From: an uncultured Porphyromonas sp.
Lineage (GTDB): Bacteria > Bacteroidota > Bacteroidia > Bacteroidales > Porphyromonadaceae
Direction of reading: 5' to 3'
Assembly: GCF_938023125.1 (NCBI RefSeq)
Contig: NZ_CALHDW010000001.1
Span: 1 to 25,826, forward strand
Length of the DNA: 25,826 nt
The notes beneath the pieces were generated by a model, which worked only from the letters and a program-made list of their open reading frames with translations, did not search any database and had not been told where the DNA came from. Both the position numbers and the translations under genes were made by a program. Shown one piece after another: positions 1 through 8,046 of this stretch. Each line of letters starts with the position of its first letter. Position 1 is the first letter of the stretch.

Positions 1-362
1 AGAATCTTGCCCAAAATCCTTCGAACTTTAGGCCTATTCCGAAAAGGATTTCACCTATTCCCTCTGAATGGGTTGGAGACTCGCTCGGACCTTTAGAACA
101 AGATTTAAGAATGCCATAGACTCTAGGAGGAATCCTCTCCCCGTCCGCTTCCCGAAATCTGTAGTAACATGGGACCGGCTATATAAGGAGGGAGGAGACC
201 TATCTGTATCGCCTTGCTAAACCCGTAGCAACCTAGGGGACGCCTTGAGCGAACTCACCCCCTTGCAAATGATGGATATATTAGAGTATAAATCCCCCTC
301 AGTCACCATTTTATCTATTACCTTTGTCGCCATATTTTTTACGTAATAAAGAGAAAAAATCA
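1..362. other. Gene-free stretch before the T9SS cargo gene
   Basis: No convincing gene is visible. One plus-strand frame is open from base 3 to a TAG at 117-119 (38 codons). It could be the tail of a gene cut by the window edge, but it is too short to support. The stretch holds a perfect 6-bp hairpin, TTGCTA (214-219) and TAGCAA (226-231) around the loop AACCCG, with no T run after it. It also holds one copy of a TTTAGGCCTA motif (about 29-38) that recurs in other gene-free stretches. A promoter element sits at the right end. Confidence 0.5.
319..326 (+). promoter_or_regulatory. -7 promoter element of the T9SS cargo gene
   Basis: TACCTTTG matches the Bacteroidetes housekeeping -7 consensus TAnnTTTG. 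It lies 36 bases before the chosen ATG at 363, which gives a leader of about 30 nt. No clear -33 TTTG is seen at the expected distance. The promoter position also argues against a longer reading frame starting at a TTG at 324, which would begin inside the element. Confidence 0.55.
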
Positions 363-2084
363 ATGAGCAGTATTTCTAAACTCGTAAAGTCATTCGTCCT
401 TTGTGCTTCCGCTTTTGCCTATGTATCGCTAGCGCAAGCTCAAGAGCCTTTTGTGGTTGTAGACGAAAATTTTGAAAGCGACTACAAGCCTGCTAACTGG
501 CTATTTGTAGACAAGGATGGGGATAAATTGCAGTGGAATCTTGGGGAAATGTATTCCGAGGATGCCAAGGCACACAGCGGTAGCAAGATCCTCTTTTCCC
601 TTTCGCAGAATCCTGAGACCAATGAATCCATCAAGCCTGATAACTGGGTGATTCTTCCCTCATTGGGGCTACGAGCCGAGGGGGAGCTCACCTTCTGGAT
701 TGCCGTGCGAGACATAGAGCACGGGGCGGAGCATTTTGGCGTGTTTGCTTCTACTACAAACAATAAAATAGAGAGTTTTACTCAGACGCTGTACCAAGAG
801 ACCATTGATGTAAAGGCCCAAACTCACCTGCGCAGCACCGCCTCTGAGTGGATGCAACGCACGGTGAAAATCCCCAAAGAGTGCCGTTATATCGCCTTTC
901 GCCACTACGATTGCGAAGGACAATTCCTGCTGATGCTCGATGACGTAAAGGTAACGACCAAGGTACAGCCCATCCCCGAGTCTCGCCTCAAGGTGAATGG
1001 CGTGGAGATCGCTTCTACCCAAGACAATGCGGATGTATTAGGCGATGGAACCGTGCGTTACGAGGCGATCAATAAGACTCTGACCCTCAACAATGCAACT
1101 CTAGATAAGGGCGGTATTGAAGTTTCCAACGGCGAACTTTACATCCAACTTGAGGGGGAAAACTCGATTAATCTACAGGATGGCTCTGCCCTCTTTGTGG
1201 ATAAGCGTTCTTCGCTCACCCTAGCCGGCGAAGGCGAACTCTCGCTGTCTACCTTTGGCAACGCGGCTATTGGGTTAGACGAAGAGGCAAAACTAACCAT
1301 CCGTGGAGCTAAAGTATCTGCAGATGGGTCTGTTGCAGGTATTTTGGGTGCCTATGGCAATAGAGGCGAAAAGCTAGTGTTGGTAGGAGCCGACGTGTAC
1401 GCTACGGGGCTCAGTGCCTCCATAGCTTCGTTGCAAGAGCTCTCTTTGCGTCAATGCAAGGTAACTCAGCCCTCCGATGCTCAGGTAACGCAAGGAAAAC
1501 TTTCCGCCGATGACAATCTGGCTATGGGTATCTACGATGCAGAGGGATATGCTGTAACGTCGGCCCAAATCGAGCCCGAAATTGCTGAGGGAGGCTCCCA
1601 TAAAGTAACCCTAAAAGTAGAGGGTGTAGGTACTCTTATTGCTAAAGGCTATACACAAGTGCAACTCGAAGCTGTGCTCAAGGGGGCTACCGTTCCACTC
1701 GATCTCAATTTTGATGCAAGTAAATATGAACTAGTATCGCTACAAGCTAATGGCAAGGATATTGCCACGGCTATGGAGGTGGAGATGGGGGATGACGACC
1801 TTGAGATCGTGGCTGTATTGCGTGCCGTACAATCGGCTATTGAGGTGCAAGGCGTGGCTCAAGGGCTTTCGCTCTACCCTAACCCTGCCCAAAACGAGGT
1901 GGCCGTAGTAGCTTCACAAGCCACTTATCCTCTCGCTATTTCGGTATTCGATATGGCCGGGGTGCTCCAGTTAGAGGGTGCTCTTAGAGAGGGAGAAAAG
2001 CTTGATACCTCTGTACTTGCGGATGGGGTTTACATCGTAAAATCTGCCAATGGCAATCTTGCTAAATTGGTGATCCGCCGATAA
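363..2084 (+). CDS. Secreted T9SS cargo protein with cleaved-adhesin domain
   Basis: This is a 573-residue exported, probably surface-bound protein. Residues 1-26 form a signal peptide with likely cleavage after AQA. About 28-195 resemble the cleaved-adhesin (jelly-roll) module of gingipains and HagA, with FESD, DNWVILP and LLMLDDVKV-like signatures. About 200-390 are short beta-rich repeats that look like a beta-helix. About 400-485 resemble an InlB B-repeat-like module common in this group (GVGTL, ANGKDI). The last ~70 residues are a type IX sorting domain (LYPNPAQNEV, VFDMAG, DGVYIVK, ending LVIRR). I chose the ATG at 363 because it gives a clean signal peptide and lies behind the promoter. 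T9SS cargo is normally cleaved and anchored to A-LPS, or released. The ligand is unknown and no protease or other catalytic motif is seen. The gene is monocistronic, with its own promoter and terminator. Confidence 0.85.
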   Translation: MSSISKLVKSFVLCASAFAYVSLAQAQEPFVVVDENFESDYKPANWLFVDKDGDKLQWNLGEMYSEDAKAHSGSKILFSLSQNPETNESIKPDNWVILPSLGLRAEGELTFWIAVRDIEHGAEHFGVFASTTNNKIESFTQTLYQETIDVKAQTHLRSTASEWMQRTVKIPKECRYIAFRHYDCEGQFLLMLDDVKVTTKVQPIPESRLKVNGVEIASTQDNADVLGDGTVRYEAINKTLTLNNATLDKGGIEVSNGELYIQLEGENSINLQDGSALFVDKRSSLTLAGEGELSLSTFGNAAIGLDEEAKLTIRGAKVSADGSVAGILGAYGNRGEKLVLVGADVYATGLSASIASLQELSLRQCKVTQPSDAQVTQGKLSADDNLAMGIYDAEGYAVTSAQIEPEIAEGGSHKVTLKVEGVGTLIAKGYTQVQLEAVLKGATVPLDLNFDASKYELVSLQANGKDIATAMEVEMGDDDLEIVAVLRAVQSAIEVQGVAQGLSLYPNPAQNEVAVVASQATYPLAISVFDMAGVLQLEGALREGEKLDTSVLADGVYIVKSANGNLAKLVIRR

Positions 2085-2158
2085 TTGTTCCCACCCCTCT
2101 CTCTCCAGAGCAAAGGTATAAACGCTTGAGGAGGAAGAGGGGAGGGGACAAAAATAGA

Positions 2159-2198
2159 AGAGCTTAGGGAACAAAGTCGCTCCCTAGGCTCTTTTTTT
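2159..2198 (+). terminator. Rho-independent terminator after the T9SS cargo gene
   Basis: A 12-bp stem pairs 2159-2170 (AGAGCTTAGGGA) with 2181-2192 (TCCCTAGGCTCT) with one T-G wobble. It is followed directly by a run of seven T (2192-2198). It lies about 75 bases after the stop codon and separates this gene from ychF. Confidence 0.9.
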
Positions 2199-2509
2199 GT
2201 CAAGAGAGGGCAAAAGTTATTGGCTATATCTCCCCAAATAGCAGGCCTAAAAGTTGCCAATATTCTGCCTAATTCTTTTGTGGATTTTGCCCAAAACGGA
2301 GAAAAATCTCGGGCAGAACTTTTTTGCTTTTTAGGCAGCAAATTTTCTCCTCTCAGGCAAGAAAGTCCTTCGTCTCCATGGCACGAAAAAATACCCTCTT
2401 TTATGTCCGTAGGGGGCTATTCGAATTTCGGACAAGGTCCTGAACTCGTAGGGTTTGGACTCTTGCTTTCGGCTTCTTTTGTAGAGAAGAGATTGTGGAG
2501 CGGTGGTGC
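2199..2509. other. Gene-free stretch upstream of ychF
   Basis: No supported gene. Open frames here either lack an ATG at a sensible place or run across the ychF promoter. The stretch is AT-rich and contains an AGGCCTAAAA motif (about 2242-2251), TTGCCCAAAA (about 2287-2296, also present near base 8) and a TTTTTAGGC (about 2329-2337). These are discussed as a possible dispersed intergenic element. Confidence 0.45.
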
Positions 2510-2541
2510 TTTGGGTATTTGGCGGAATGGCAGTACCTTTG
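2510..2541 (+). promoter_or_regulatory. Promoter of ychF
   Basis: This is the best promoter in the window. A -33 TTTG (2510-2513) and a -7 TACCTTTG (2534-2541) are separated by 20 bases, matching the Bacteroidetes primary sigma consensus. Predicted transcription starts near 2548, giving a leader of about 28 nt before the ATG at 2576. Confidence 0.75.
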
Positions 2542-2575
2542 TAACCAAATAAGAGTGCGATTAATACAATAACGA

Positions 2576-3679
2576 ATGTCACTACAATGCGGAATCGTTG
2601 GGCTGCCCAACGTCGGTAAGTCTACCCTTTTCAATTGTCTTTCTAATGCCAAGGCACAATCTGCCAACTTCCCATTCTGTACAATAGAACCGAATGTGGG
2701 CGTTATCACAGTGCCCGATGAGCGGCTCAACGCCCTCGCCGAGATCGATCATCCCAAGCGTTTGATCCCAGCCACGGTGGAGATTGTGGATATTGCCGGG
2801 CTCGTAAAAGGAGCAAGCAAAGGCGAAGGTCTGGGGAATAAGTTCTTAGGGAATATCCGAGAGACAGATGCTATCCTGCATGTGTTGCGTTGTTTTGACG
2901 ACGATAATATTACCCACGTAGATGGCTCGGTAAACCCCCTAAGAGATAAGGAGATTATCGATACCGAGTTGCAGCTCAAGGATTTGGAGACGGTGGAGAG
3001 CCGTTTGGCCAAGCTTGAGAAGCAGGCAAAGACCGGTGGCGATAAGCAAGCAGCACTGGTGGTTTCGGTACTGCAAGCCTACAAAGAGGCACTAGAGAAG
3101 GGCTTAAATGCTCGCACTGTGCACTTCGAGAAGAAAGAGGAGCAAGAGGCGGCGCACGATCTCTTCCTCCTAACGGCAAAGCCCGTGCTCTACGTTTGTA
3201 ATGTAGACGAAGCCTCGGCCGTGAATGGCAATGCCTATGTAGAGCAGGTGCGCGAGGCTGTTGCCAGTGAGGGTGCCGGTATTCTTATCGTGGCAGCCAA
3301 GATCGAAAGCGAGATCGCCGAGCTGGAGACCTACGAAGAAAGACAAATGTTTTTGGAAGAAATAGGCTTGGAAGAGAGCGGTGTGAATCGTCTTATCCGA
3401 GCTGCTTACGCCCTTCTGAACTTGGAGACCTACTTCACTTCCGGTGCCGACGAAACACGAGCTTGGACCTTCGTAAAGGGGAGCAAAGCTCCACAATGTG
3501 CCGGCATTATTCATACCGATTTTGAGAAAGGTTTTATCCGAGCCGAGGTGATTAAGTATGACGATTACATTGCCTTGGGTAGCGAAGCTGCCGTAAAAGA
3601 GGCCGGCAAGATGAGTGTGGAAGGAAAGGAATATGTGGTGCAAGATGGGGATATAATGCACTTCCGCTTCAATGTCTGA
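2576..3679 (+). CDS. ychF: Redox-regulated ATPase YchF
   Basis: 367 residues, the usual length for YchF/OLA1, an Obg-family P-loop protein that prefers ATP to GTP, binds ribosomes and is linked to oxidative-stress and translation control. The Walker A motif GLPNVGKST is at residues 9-17. A G3-like DIAGLVKGAS precedes a GLGNKFL segment. The NKxD motif is replaced by NVDE, the change that shifts specificity to ATP in this family. A coiled-coil helical insertion follows, and the last ~85 residues form the TGS domain (FTSGADETRAWT to the VQDGDIMHFRF end). The ATG at 2576 follows the promoter closely. The stop overlaps the start of the acetyltransferase gene, so the two are probably co-transcribed. 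Confidence 0.97.
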   Translation: MSLQCGIVGLPNVGKSTLFNCLSNAKAQSANFPFCTIEPNVGVITVPDERLNALAEIDHPKRLIPATVEIVDIAGLVKGASKGEGLGNKFLGNIRETDAILHVLRCFDDDNITHVDGSVNPLRDKEIIDTELQLKDLETVESRLAKLEKQAKTGGDKQAALVVSVLQAYKEALEKGLNARTVHFEKKEEQEAAHDLFLLTAKPVLYVCNVDEASAVNGNAYVEQVREAVASEGAGILIVAAKIESEIAELETYEERQMFLEEIGLEESGVNRLIRAAYALLNLETYFTSGADETRAWTFVKGSKAPQCAGIIHTDFEKGFIRAEVIKYDDYIALGSEAAVKEAGKMSVEGKEYVVQDGDIMHFRFNV

Positions 3680-4286
3680 GGGGAGAGACGCTTATCACCA
3701 ATTCGGTATCGCTCAGAGCGAAGCCGAGCAGCGAGCCTTGGATGGGCAGCTTTTTTCTGCCTCCCAAGACCCCTGGCTTCGGGATGCCTACTATCGGGCT
3801 CGGGCTCTGTGTCATAGGTATAATCAGTTACCCCTCATCCCCGAGAACGAAAGCGAGCACGCAGAGATTGCGCAAGAGCTTTTCGCCCACATTGGCAAGG
3901 GGAGCCGTCTCATCTCGCCTATTTTTGTGGATTATGGTATCCATGTCTCCATCGGAGAAGGTACATTTATTAATACCGACGTTGTCTTTTTAGACTCTGC
4001 TACCATCACGATTGGCAATAGGGTGCTTATTGCGCCCCGGGTGGGTTTTTACACTCCGCAGCACCCCATAGATCCGGAGGAGCGGGCCAAGGGTGGGGAA
4101 TATGCTGCTCCCATCGTGGTAGAAGATGATGTGTGGATTGGGGCCGGTGCCTCCATCCTTTCGGGGGTGACGATCGGCAAGGGTAGCATAGTGGCTGCAG
4201 GTAGTGTGGTGGTGCATAGCGTTCCACCCCGTACGATCGTTGTAGGATGCCCTGCGCAGATTCTTCGGAGAATAGGGGAGGAGTAG
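3672..4286 (+). CDS. Sugar O-acetyltransferase, hexapeptide-repeat (Maa/LacA/NodL type)
   Basis: 204 residues. The N-terminal ~60 residues form the helical maltose-acetyltransferase-type cap. About 78-195 form a left-handed beta-helix built of hexapeptide repeats (VSIGEG, ITIGNR, VWIGAGA, VTIGKGS). FINTD at 99-103 and His131 in TPQHP match the acetyl-CoA and catalytic-site residues of the Maa/LacA/NodL subgroup. The expected reaction is transfer of acetyl from acetyl-CoA to a sugar or nucleotide-sugar hydroxyl in the cytoplasm; the real acceptor cannot be read from sequence. The ATG lies inside the end of ychF (the last 8 bases of ychF are ATGTCTGA), so translation is probably coupled. No functional link to YchF is obvious. 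Confidence 0.9.
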   Translation: MSEGRDAYHQFGIAQSEAEQRALDGQLFSASQDPWLRDAYYRARALCHRYNQLPLIPENESEHAEIAQELFAHIGKGSRLISPIFVDYGIHVSIGEGTFINTDVVFLDSATITIGNRVLIAPRVGFYTPQHPIDPEERAKGGEYAAPIVVEDDVWIGAGASILSGVTIGKGSIVAAGSVVVHSVPPRTIVVGCPAQILRRIGEE

Positions 4287-4299
4287 TGCTATTTTACAT

Positions 4300-4307
4300 T
4301 ACCTTTG
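4300..4307 (+). promoter_or_regulatory. -7 promoter element of ansA
   Basis: TACCTTTG, preceded by T and followed by CA, is an exact TAnnTTTG match 14 bases after the acetyltransferase stop and 32 bases before the ansA ATG. No -33 TTTG is visible at ~20 bases upstream, so it may be weaker than the ychF promoter. Confidence 0.55.
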
Positions 4308-4338
4308 CAAGCGTTATACTTGTTCACAATACTATCTG

Positions 4339-5400
4339 ATGGAAAAAGTCGCACCTACTGCTACCACTCCTCGGGTCTTACTCATATATACGGGTGGCAC
4401 CATTGGAATGATCGAAGACCCCGCCACAGGGGCACTTCGCGCATTTAACTTTACATATCTGCAAGATCATATCCCTGAGTTACAGCGCTTAGGGTTCGAA
4501 ATCTCCTCCATTCAATTCGATCCTCCCATTGACTCTGCTGCTATTACGGTGGACTTGTGGATTCGTTTGGCTCGTACTATTGGAGAGAATTACGATAAGT
4601 ACGATGGCTTTGTGGTACTGCATGGTACTGACACTATGGCATATACGGCTTCGGCATTGAGTTTTATGCTCGGAGACCTTGCCAAGCCGGTCGTATTCAC
4701 CGGAAGTCAATTGCCTGTAGGGCGGCTTCGTACCGATGGTAAGGAAAATTTAATAACAGCTTTACAAATCGCCGCAGAACGTCAGGCTAATGGGCGTGCT
4801 ATGGTACCCGAAGTCTCTATTTTCTTTGACAAGTATCTCCTTAGAGCGAATCGAACGATCAAGTGTAGTGCCGATCAGTTTGAGGCATTTGCCAGTAATA
4901 ATTATCCTCATCTGGCATATGCGGGTATTCATATCCGCTACAACGAGAAGCATATCTATCGAGCCCCCGAGGGCGAAAAGGATAAGCTAGAAGTAACTAC
5001 CAATATCGACCCTCATGTATGTGTGCTCAAGATATTCCCCGGTATTACGCCGGAGGTAGTGCAGGCGGTGCTCTCCATCCCCACCTTGCGAGGCGTAGTG
5101 CTAGAGACCTATGGTAGCGGTAATGCCCCCACAGACGACTGGTTTATTGAGGCATTGGCTGATGCCGTAAGGCGAGGGATTGTAATCGTAAACGTTACGC
5201 AGTGTGAGTCCGGAAAGGTAGAAATGGGTCGCTACGATACGGGGATTCGCCTTGGGCAAGTAGGGGTTGTTTCGGGCTTTGATATGACCACAGAGAGTGC
5301 CATTACCAAGCTAATGTACCTCTTGGGTAAGGGACTTGCTCCTCAAGAGGTGGGGGAAGAAATGCAGATCTCGATCTGTGGCGAACTCACTCAAAACTAG
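4339..5400 (+). CDS. ansA: Type I L-asparaginase
   Basis: 353 residues. It hydrolyses L-asparagine to aspartate and ammonia. The N-terminal YTGGTIG motif (17-23) carries the probable nucleophile Thr21. HGTDTM (95-100) supplies the second catalytic Thr-Asp pair. FTGSQLPVG and TDGKENL are typical of the family. No signal peptide is seen, so this is the cytoplasmic type I (AnsA) form rather than the periplasmic type II enzyme. The C-terminal half contains the allosteric-type domain (LETYGSGNAP, TQCESGKVEMGRYDTG). It has its own -7 element and is followed after 30 bases by the WalJ-like nuclease gene, probably co-transcribed. It would suit an amino-acid-fermenting organism. Confidence 0.95.
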   Translation: MEKVAPTATTPRVLLIYTGGTIGMIEDPATGALRAFNFTYLQDHIPELQRLGFEISSIQFDPPIDSAAITVDLWIRLARTIGENYDKYDGFVVLHGTDTMAYTASALSFMLGDLAKPVVFTGSQLPVGRLRTDGKENLITALQIAAERQANGRAMVPEVSIFFDKYLLRANRTIKCSADQFEAFASNNYPHLAYAGIHIRYNEKHIYRAPEGEKDKLEVTTNIDPHVCVLKIFPGITPEVVQAVLSIPTLRGVVLETYGSGNAPTDDWFIEALADAVRRGIVIVNVTQCESGKVEMGRYDTGIRLGQVGVVSGFDMTTESAITKLMYLLGKGLAPQEVGEEMQISICGELTQN

Positions 5401-5430
5401 GACTTCAGCCGGCCCTAAGGATTCTTGCGG

Positions 5431-6237
5431 ATGGTGCAGTTTATGAGTCTTGCCAGTGGTAGCAGTGGCAACTGTTACTACCTCTCCTCGGGAGAGGGGG
5501 GCTTGCTCATAGATGCCGGTATCCCTACTCGCACCATTGCTCGGGCTTTGGACTTTCAGGGGATCCCTATAGAGGGGCATATCATGGGTGTTTTGGTCAC
5601 CCACGAGCATGCTGATCACATAAAAGGCCTTAGTGCCTTGGCCCTGCAGTATCACCTCCCTGTTTATACAACGGGGCGCATTCAGCAGGCGATAGACTCC
5701 CTGCGTTACTATAAAAAGATGGAAGGCTTGCCTCGTCCCACTGTGGAGGTAGGCGAGGCTTTTTGTTTGGCCGGGTTTGAAATCGTGCCTTTTGAGGTGC
5801 CGCACGATAGTGTAGCCAATGTGGGTTATTACTTTCGTAGAGGCAATTTCTCTCTGACGTTGGCTACCGATGTGGGGCATATAACTCCGGAGGTGCATTA
5901 CTATGCATCCCAGGCTCGCCACTTGATCCTGGAGGCCAACTACGACCCCGAGATGCTCTGGCGGGGGCGCTATCCACAATATCTCAAAGAGCGTGTAGCC
6001 GGCGGGAATGGGCACCTCAGCAACCTTGAGAGTGCCGAGTTTTTGTGCAACATTTACCATGCCGACTTGGAGCGCGTTTGGTTGTGCCACTTGAGCCGAG
6101 AGAATAACCATCCCGAGCTTTGTCGCAAGACTTTTGAAGAAGTGTTGTTCCGCCGTGGAATCATCCCTCCTTCCCATTTCGTTTTGGAGCCACTTAAGCG
6201 CTCTACCCCGAGTGCTCTATACACTCTTGCCGATTAA
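5431..6237 (+). CDS. WalJ/YycJ-type metallo-beta-lactamase-fold nuclease
   Basis: 268 residues. The N-terminus SLASGSSGNC is the hallmark of the YycJ/WalJ family. The metal-binding motif THEHADH (57-63; His58, His60, Asp62, His63) follows, with later ligands in PHDSVAN, ATDVGH and LCHLSRENNH. Family members are two-metal 5'-3' exonucleases linked in Firmicutes to DNA repair and wall homeostasis; the Bacteroidetes role is less well defined. The ATG at 5431 is preferred because TAAGGA lies 9 bases upstream and the protein then begins MVQFMSLASG. A TTG at 5425 or the ATG at 5443 are possible alternatives. It is probably transcribed with ansA and ends before a short terminator. Confidence 0.88.
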   Translation: MVQFMSLASGSSGNCYYLSSGEGGLLIDAGIPTRTIARALDFQGIPIEGHIMGVLVTHEHADHIKGLSALALQYHLPVYTTGRIQQAIDSLRYYKKMEGLPRPTVEVGEAFCLAGFEIVPFEVPHDSVANVGYYFRRGNFSLTLATDVGHITPEVHYYASQARHLILEANYDPEMLWRGRYPQYLKERVAGGNGHLSNLESAEFLCNIYHADLERVWLCHLSRENNHPELCRKTFEEVLFRRGIIPPSHFVLEPLKRSTPSALYTLAD

Positions 6238-6269
6238 GGAAAAAAGGGGCTTCTCTTTCATCCTTTTCT

Positions 6270-6290
6270 TCTCTCTTTTGAGAGATTTTT
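6270..6290 (+). terminator. Terminator after the WalJ-like gene
   Basis: TCTCTC (6270-6275) and GAGAGA (6280-6285) form a 6-bp stem around TTTT and are followed by TTTTT. The stem is short and A/T closed, so it is only moderately convincing. It lies 33 bases after the stop codon. Confidence 0.6.
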
Positions 6291-6464
6291 CACATCTCTA
6301 TGTGCTGGGTTTGATGGCGCAATGGTGTCTATTTGGTGTTTTATTTGTGCTTTTTGTGTCCCGGCGTTTTCTTTCTCCTCTTCGAGTGCGCTTTGTGGTT
6401 GTTGAGGCTCCTCTTAGTGCGTTGTCGAAAAACGATTCGGATTGATTTTTCTCCTATTTCTGAG

Positions 6465-6495
6465 TTGCTTTGTGTGGATAATATGCCTATCTTTG
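6465..6495 (+). promoter_or_regulatory. Promoter of gdh
   Basis: -7 element TATCTTTG (6488-6495) with a partial -33 TTG (6465-6467) 20 bases upstream. Predicted start near 6502 gives a leader of about 26 nt before the ATG at 6528. The rest of the 6291-6464 spacer is T-rich and shows no gene. Confidence 0.65.
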
Positions 6496-6527
6496 TCGGC
6501 AGAAACTTCATTATTATTTTGTTTGCT

Positions 6528-7865
6528 ATGAAGACAAATGAGATTCTCGCCCAATTGGAGGCTAAGCACCCGGGCGAAAAAGAATTCCTCCAAGCTGTTA
6601 AAGAGGTTCTCCTCTCTATCGAGGATGTGTACAATCAACATCCCGAATTCGAAAAGTATGGCATCATCGAACGTATCGTTGAGCCAGACCGTATTTTCAC
6701 GTTCCGTGTGCCCTGGACAGACGACGCTGGTAAGGTACATGTAAACATCGGTTACCGCGTACAATTCAATAACGCAATTGGCCCGTACAAGGGTGGTCTC
6801 CGTTTCCATCACACCGTGAACCTCTCTATCTTGAAGTTCCTCGGTTTTGAGCAGACATTCAAAAACGCTCTTACTACACTTCCTATGGGTGGTGGTAAGG
6901 GAGGTTCTGACTTCTCTCCCAAGGGGCGTACCGACGCTGAAATCATGCGTTTCTGCCAAAGCTTCATGACCGAATTGTGGCGCAACATTGGCCCCGATAC
7001 CGACATCCCCGCTGGTGACATCGGTGTAGGTGGTCGCGAAGTTGGTTACATGTTTGGTATGTATAAGAAACTCGCTCGTGAGCACACAGGTACGATGACC
7101 GGTAAGGGCTTCGAATTCGGTGGTTCACGTCTTCGCCCTGAGTCTACAGGTTATGGTGCTGTTTACTTTGTACAAAACATGTGTAAGGAAAACGGTATCG
7201 ACTATAAGGGCAAGACACTTGCTATCTCTGGGTTCGGTAACGTATCTTGGGGTGTAGCTCGTAAGGCTACTGAGCTTGGTATCAAGGTTGTTACTATCTC
7301 TGGTCCTGACGGTTATGTTTACGACCCCGATGGTATCAATACGGAAGAAAAGTTCCAATGCATGCTCGACCTTCGTGCTAGCGGTAACGACGTTGTTGCC
7401 GACTACGTAAAGAAGTTCCCCAATGCACAGTTCTTCGCTGGTAAGAAGCCTTGGGTTCAAAAGGTAGACTTCGCAATGCCTTGCGCTACACAAAACGAAA
7501 TGAACGAAGAAGATGCAAAGACACTTGTTGCTAACGGCGTAACGCTCGTTGCTGAAACTTCTAACATGGGTTGTACCGCAGAAGCTAGCGAATACTATGT
7601 AGAAAAGAAGGTAATCTTCGCTCCCGGTAAGGCTGTAAATGCCGGTGGTGTATCTTGCTCTGGTCTCGAAATGACTCAGAACGCAGCTCACCTCTCTTGG
7701 AGCAACGAGGAAGTTGATAAGTGGCTCCACCAGATCATGCAAGACATCCACACACAATGTGTTGAGTATGGTCGCGAAGGTAACTATATCAACTACGTTA
7801 AGGGCGCAAACATTGCCGGCTTCATGAAGGTGGCTAAGGCAATGGTTGGTCAGGGCGTTTGCTAA
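6528..7865 (+). CDS. gdh: Glutamate dehydrogenase (hexameric, 445-residue type)
   Basis: 445 residues, the standard length for bacterial hexameric GDH. It converts glutamate plus NAD(P)+ to 2-oxoglutarate plus ammonia, reversibly, in the cytoplasm. PMGGGKGGSDF (119-129) contains the active-site Lys124. DIPAGDIGVGGREVGYMFG follows, and the dinucleotide fold starts at SGFGNVSWG (GFGNVS at 234-239). Whether NAD or NADP is used cannot be settled from this motif, although Porphyromonas enzymes are NAD-linked. The ATG at 6528 is chosen because it lies just behind the promoter and gives the family N-terminus; an upstream extension of the frame would be hydrophobic and cross the promoter. Codons are strongly biased (GGT, CGT, AAG, GTA), suggesting high expression. 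Confidence 0.97.
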   Translation: MKTNEILAQLEAKHPGEKEFLQAVKEVLLSIEDVYNQHPEFEKYGIIERIVEPDRIFTFRVPWTDDAGKVHVNIGYRVQFNNAIGPYKGGLRFHHTVNLSILKFLGFEQTFKNALTTLPMGGGKGGSDFSPKGRTDAEIMRFCQSFMTELWRNIGPDTDIPAGDIGVGGREVGYMFGMYKKLAREHTGTMTGKGFEFGGSRLRPESTGYGAVYFVQNMCKENGIDYKGKTLAISGFGNVSWGVARKATELGIKVVTISGPDGYVYDPDGINTEEKFQCMLDLRASGNDVVADYVKKFPNAQFFAGKKPWVQKVDFAMPCATQNEMNEEDAKTLVANGVTLVAETSNMGCTAEASEYYVEKKVIFAPGKAVNAGGVSCSGLEMTQNAAHLSWSNEEVDKWLHQIMQDIHTQCVEYGREGNYINYVKGANIAGFMKVAKAMVGQGVC

Positions 7866-7941
7866 TAAGTAGACCTGCCTACCTACTATTTGCACCGGAA
7901 GAGACTAGTCGCTCTTAACGTGCAGATGTAAAAGAATAGCT

Positions 7942-8013
7942 TCCCTCTCGTCTCCTCTTATTCTCTCTCAGAGAGAGAGTACGTATAAGAGGCAGATGAG
8001 GGGGAGTTCTTTT
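7942..8013 (+). terminator. Long hairpin after gdh, probable terminator
   Basis: A very long imperfect stem. Bases 7942-7953 pair with 7994-8005 (two G-T wobbles), CCTCTTAT (7954-7961) pairs perfectly with ATAAGAGG (7985-7992), and an inner CTCTCTC/GAGAGAG stem closes the top with a small bulge. The sequence then reads GTTCTTTTTA. The position fits a gdh terminator, but the T run is interrupted and starts two bases after the stem, and the structure is longer than other terminators here. It could instead act as an mRNA stabiliser or attenuator before the HD gene. Confidence 0.6.
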
Positions 8014-8046
8014 TATTATAGATTGTTTTTCCCTTCGTTTCTCCCT

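Noticed and set aside
3..119. 38-codon open frame at the left edge that could be the end of a gene
   Set aside because: An open run of this length is likely by chance, no motif is recognisable, and it contains the TTTAGGCCTA motif otherwise seen only outside genes.
2220..2552. Plus-strand frame of about 110 codons before ychF
   Set aside because: It starts at a non-ATG codon, has no family character and runs through the ychF promoter.
5311..6177. Minus-strand frame of 288 codons opposite ansA/WalJ
   Set aside because: It lies opposite a clearly conserved metallo-beta-lactamase-fold gene and shows no recognisable domain.
6333..6527. N-terminal extension of glutamate dehydrogenase
   Set aside because: It would be hydrophobic, absent from the family, and crosses the gdh promoter.
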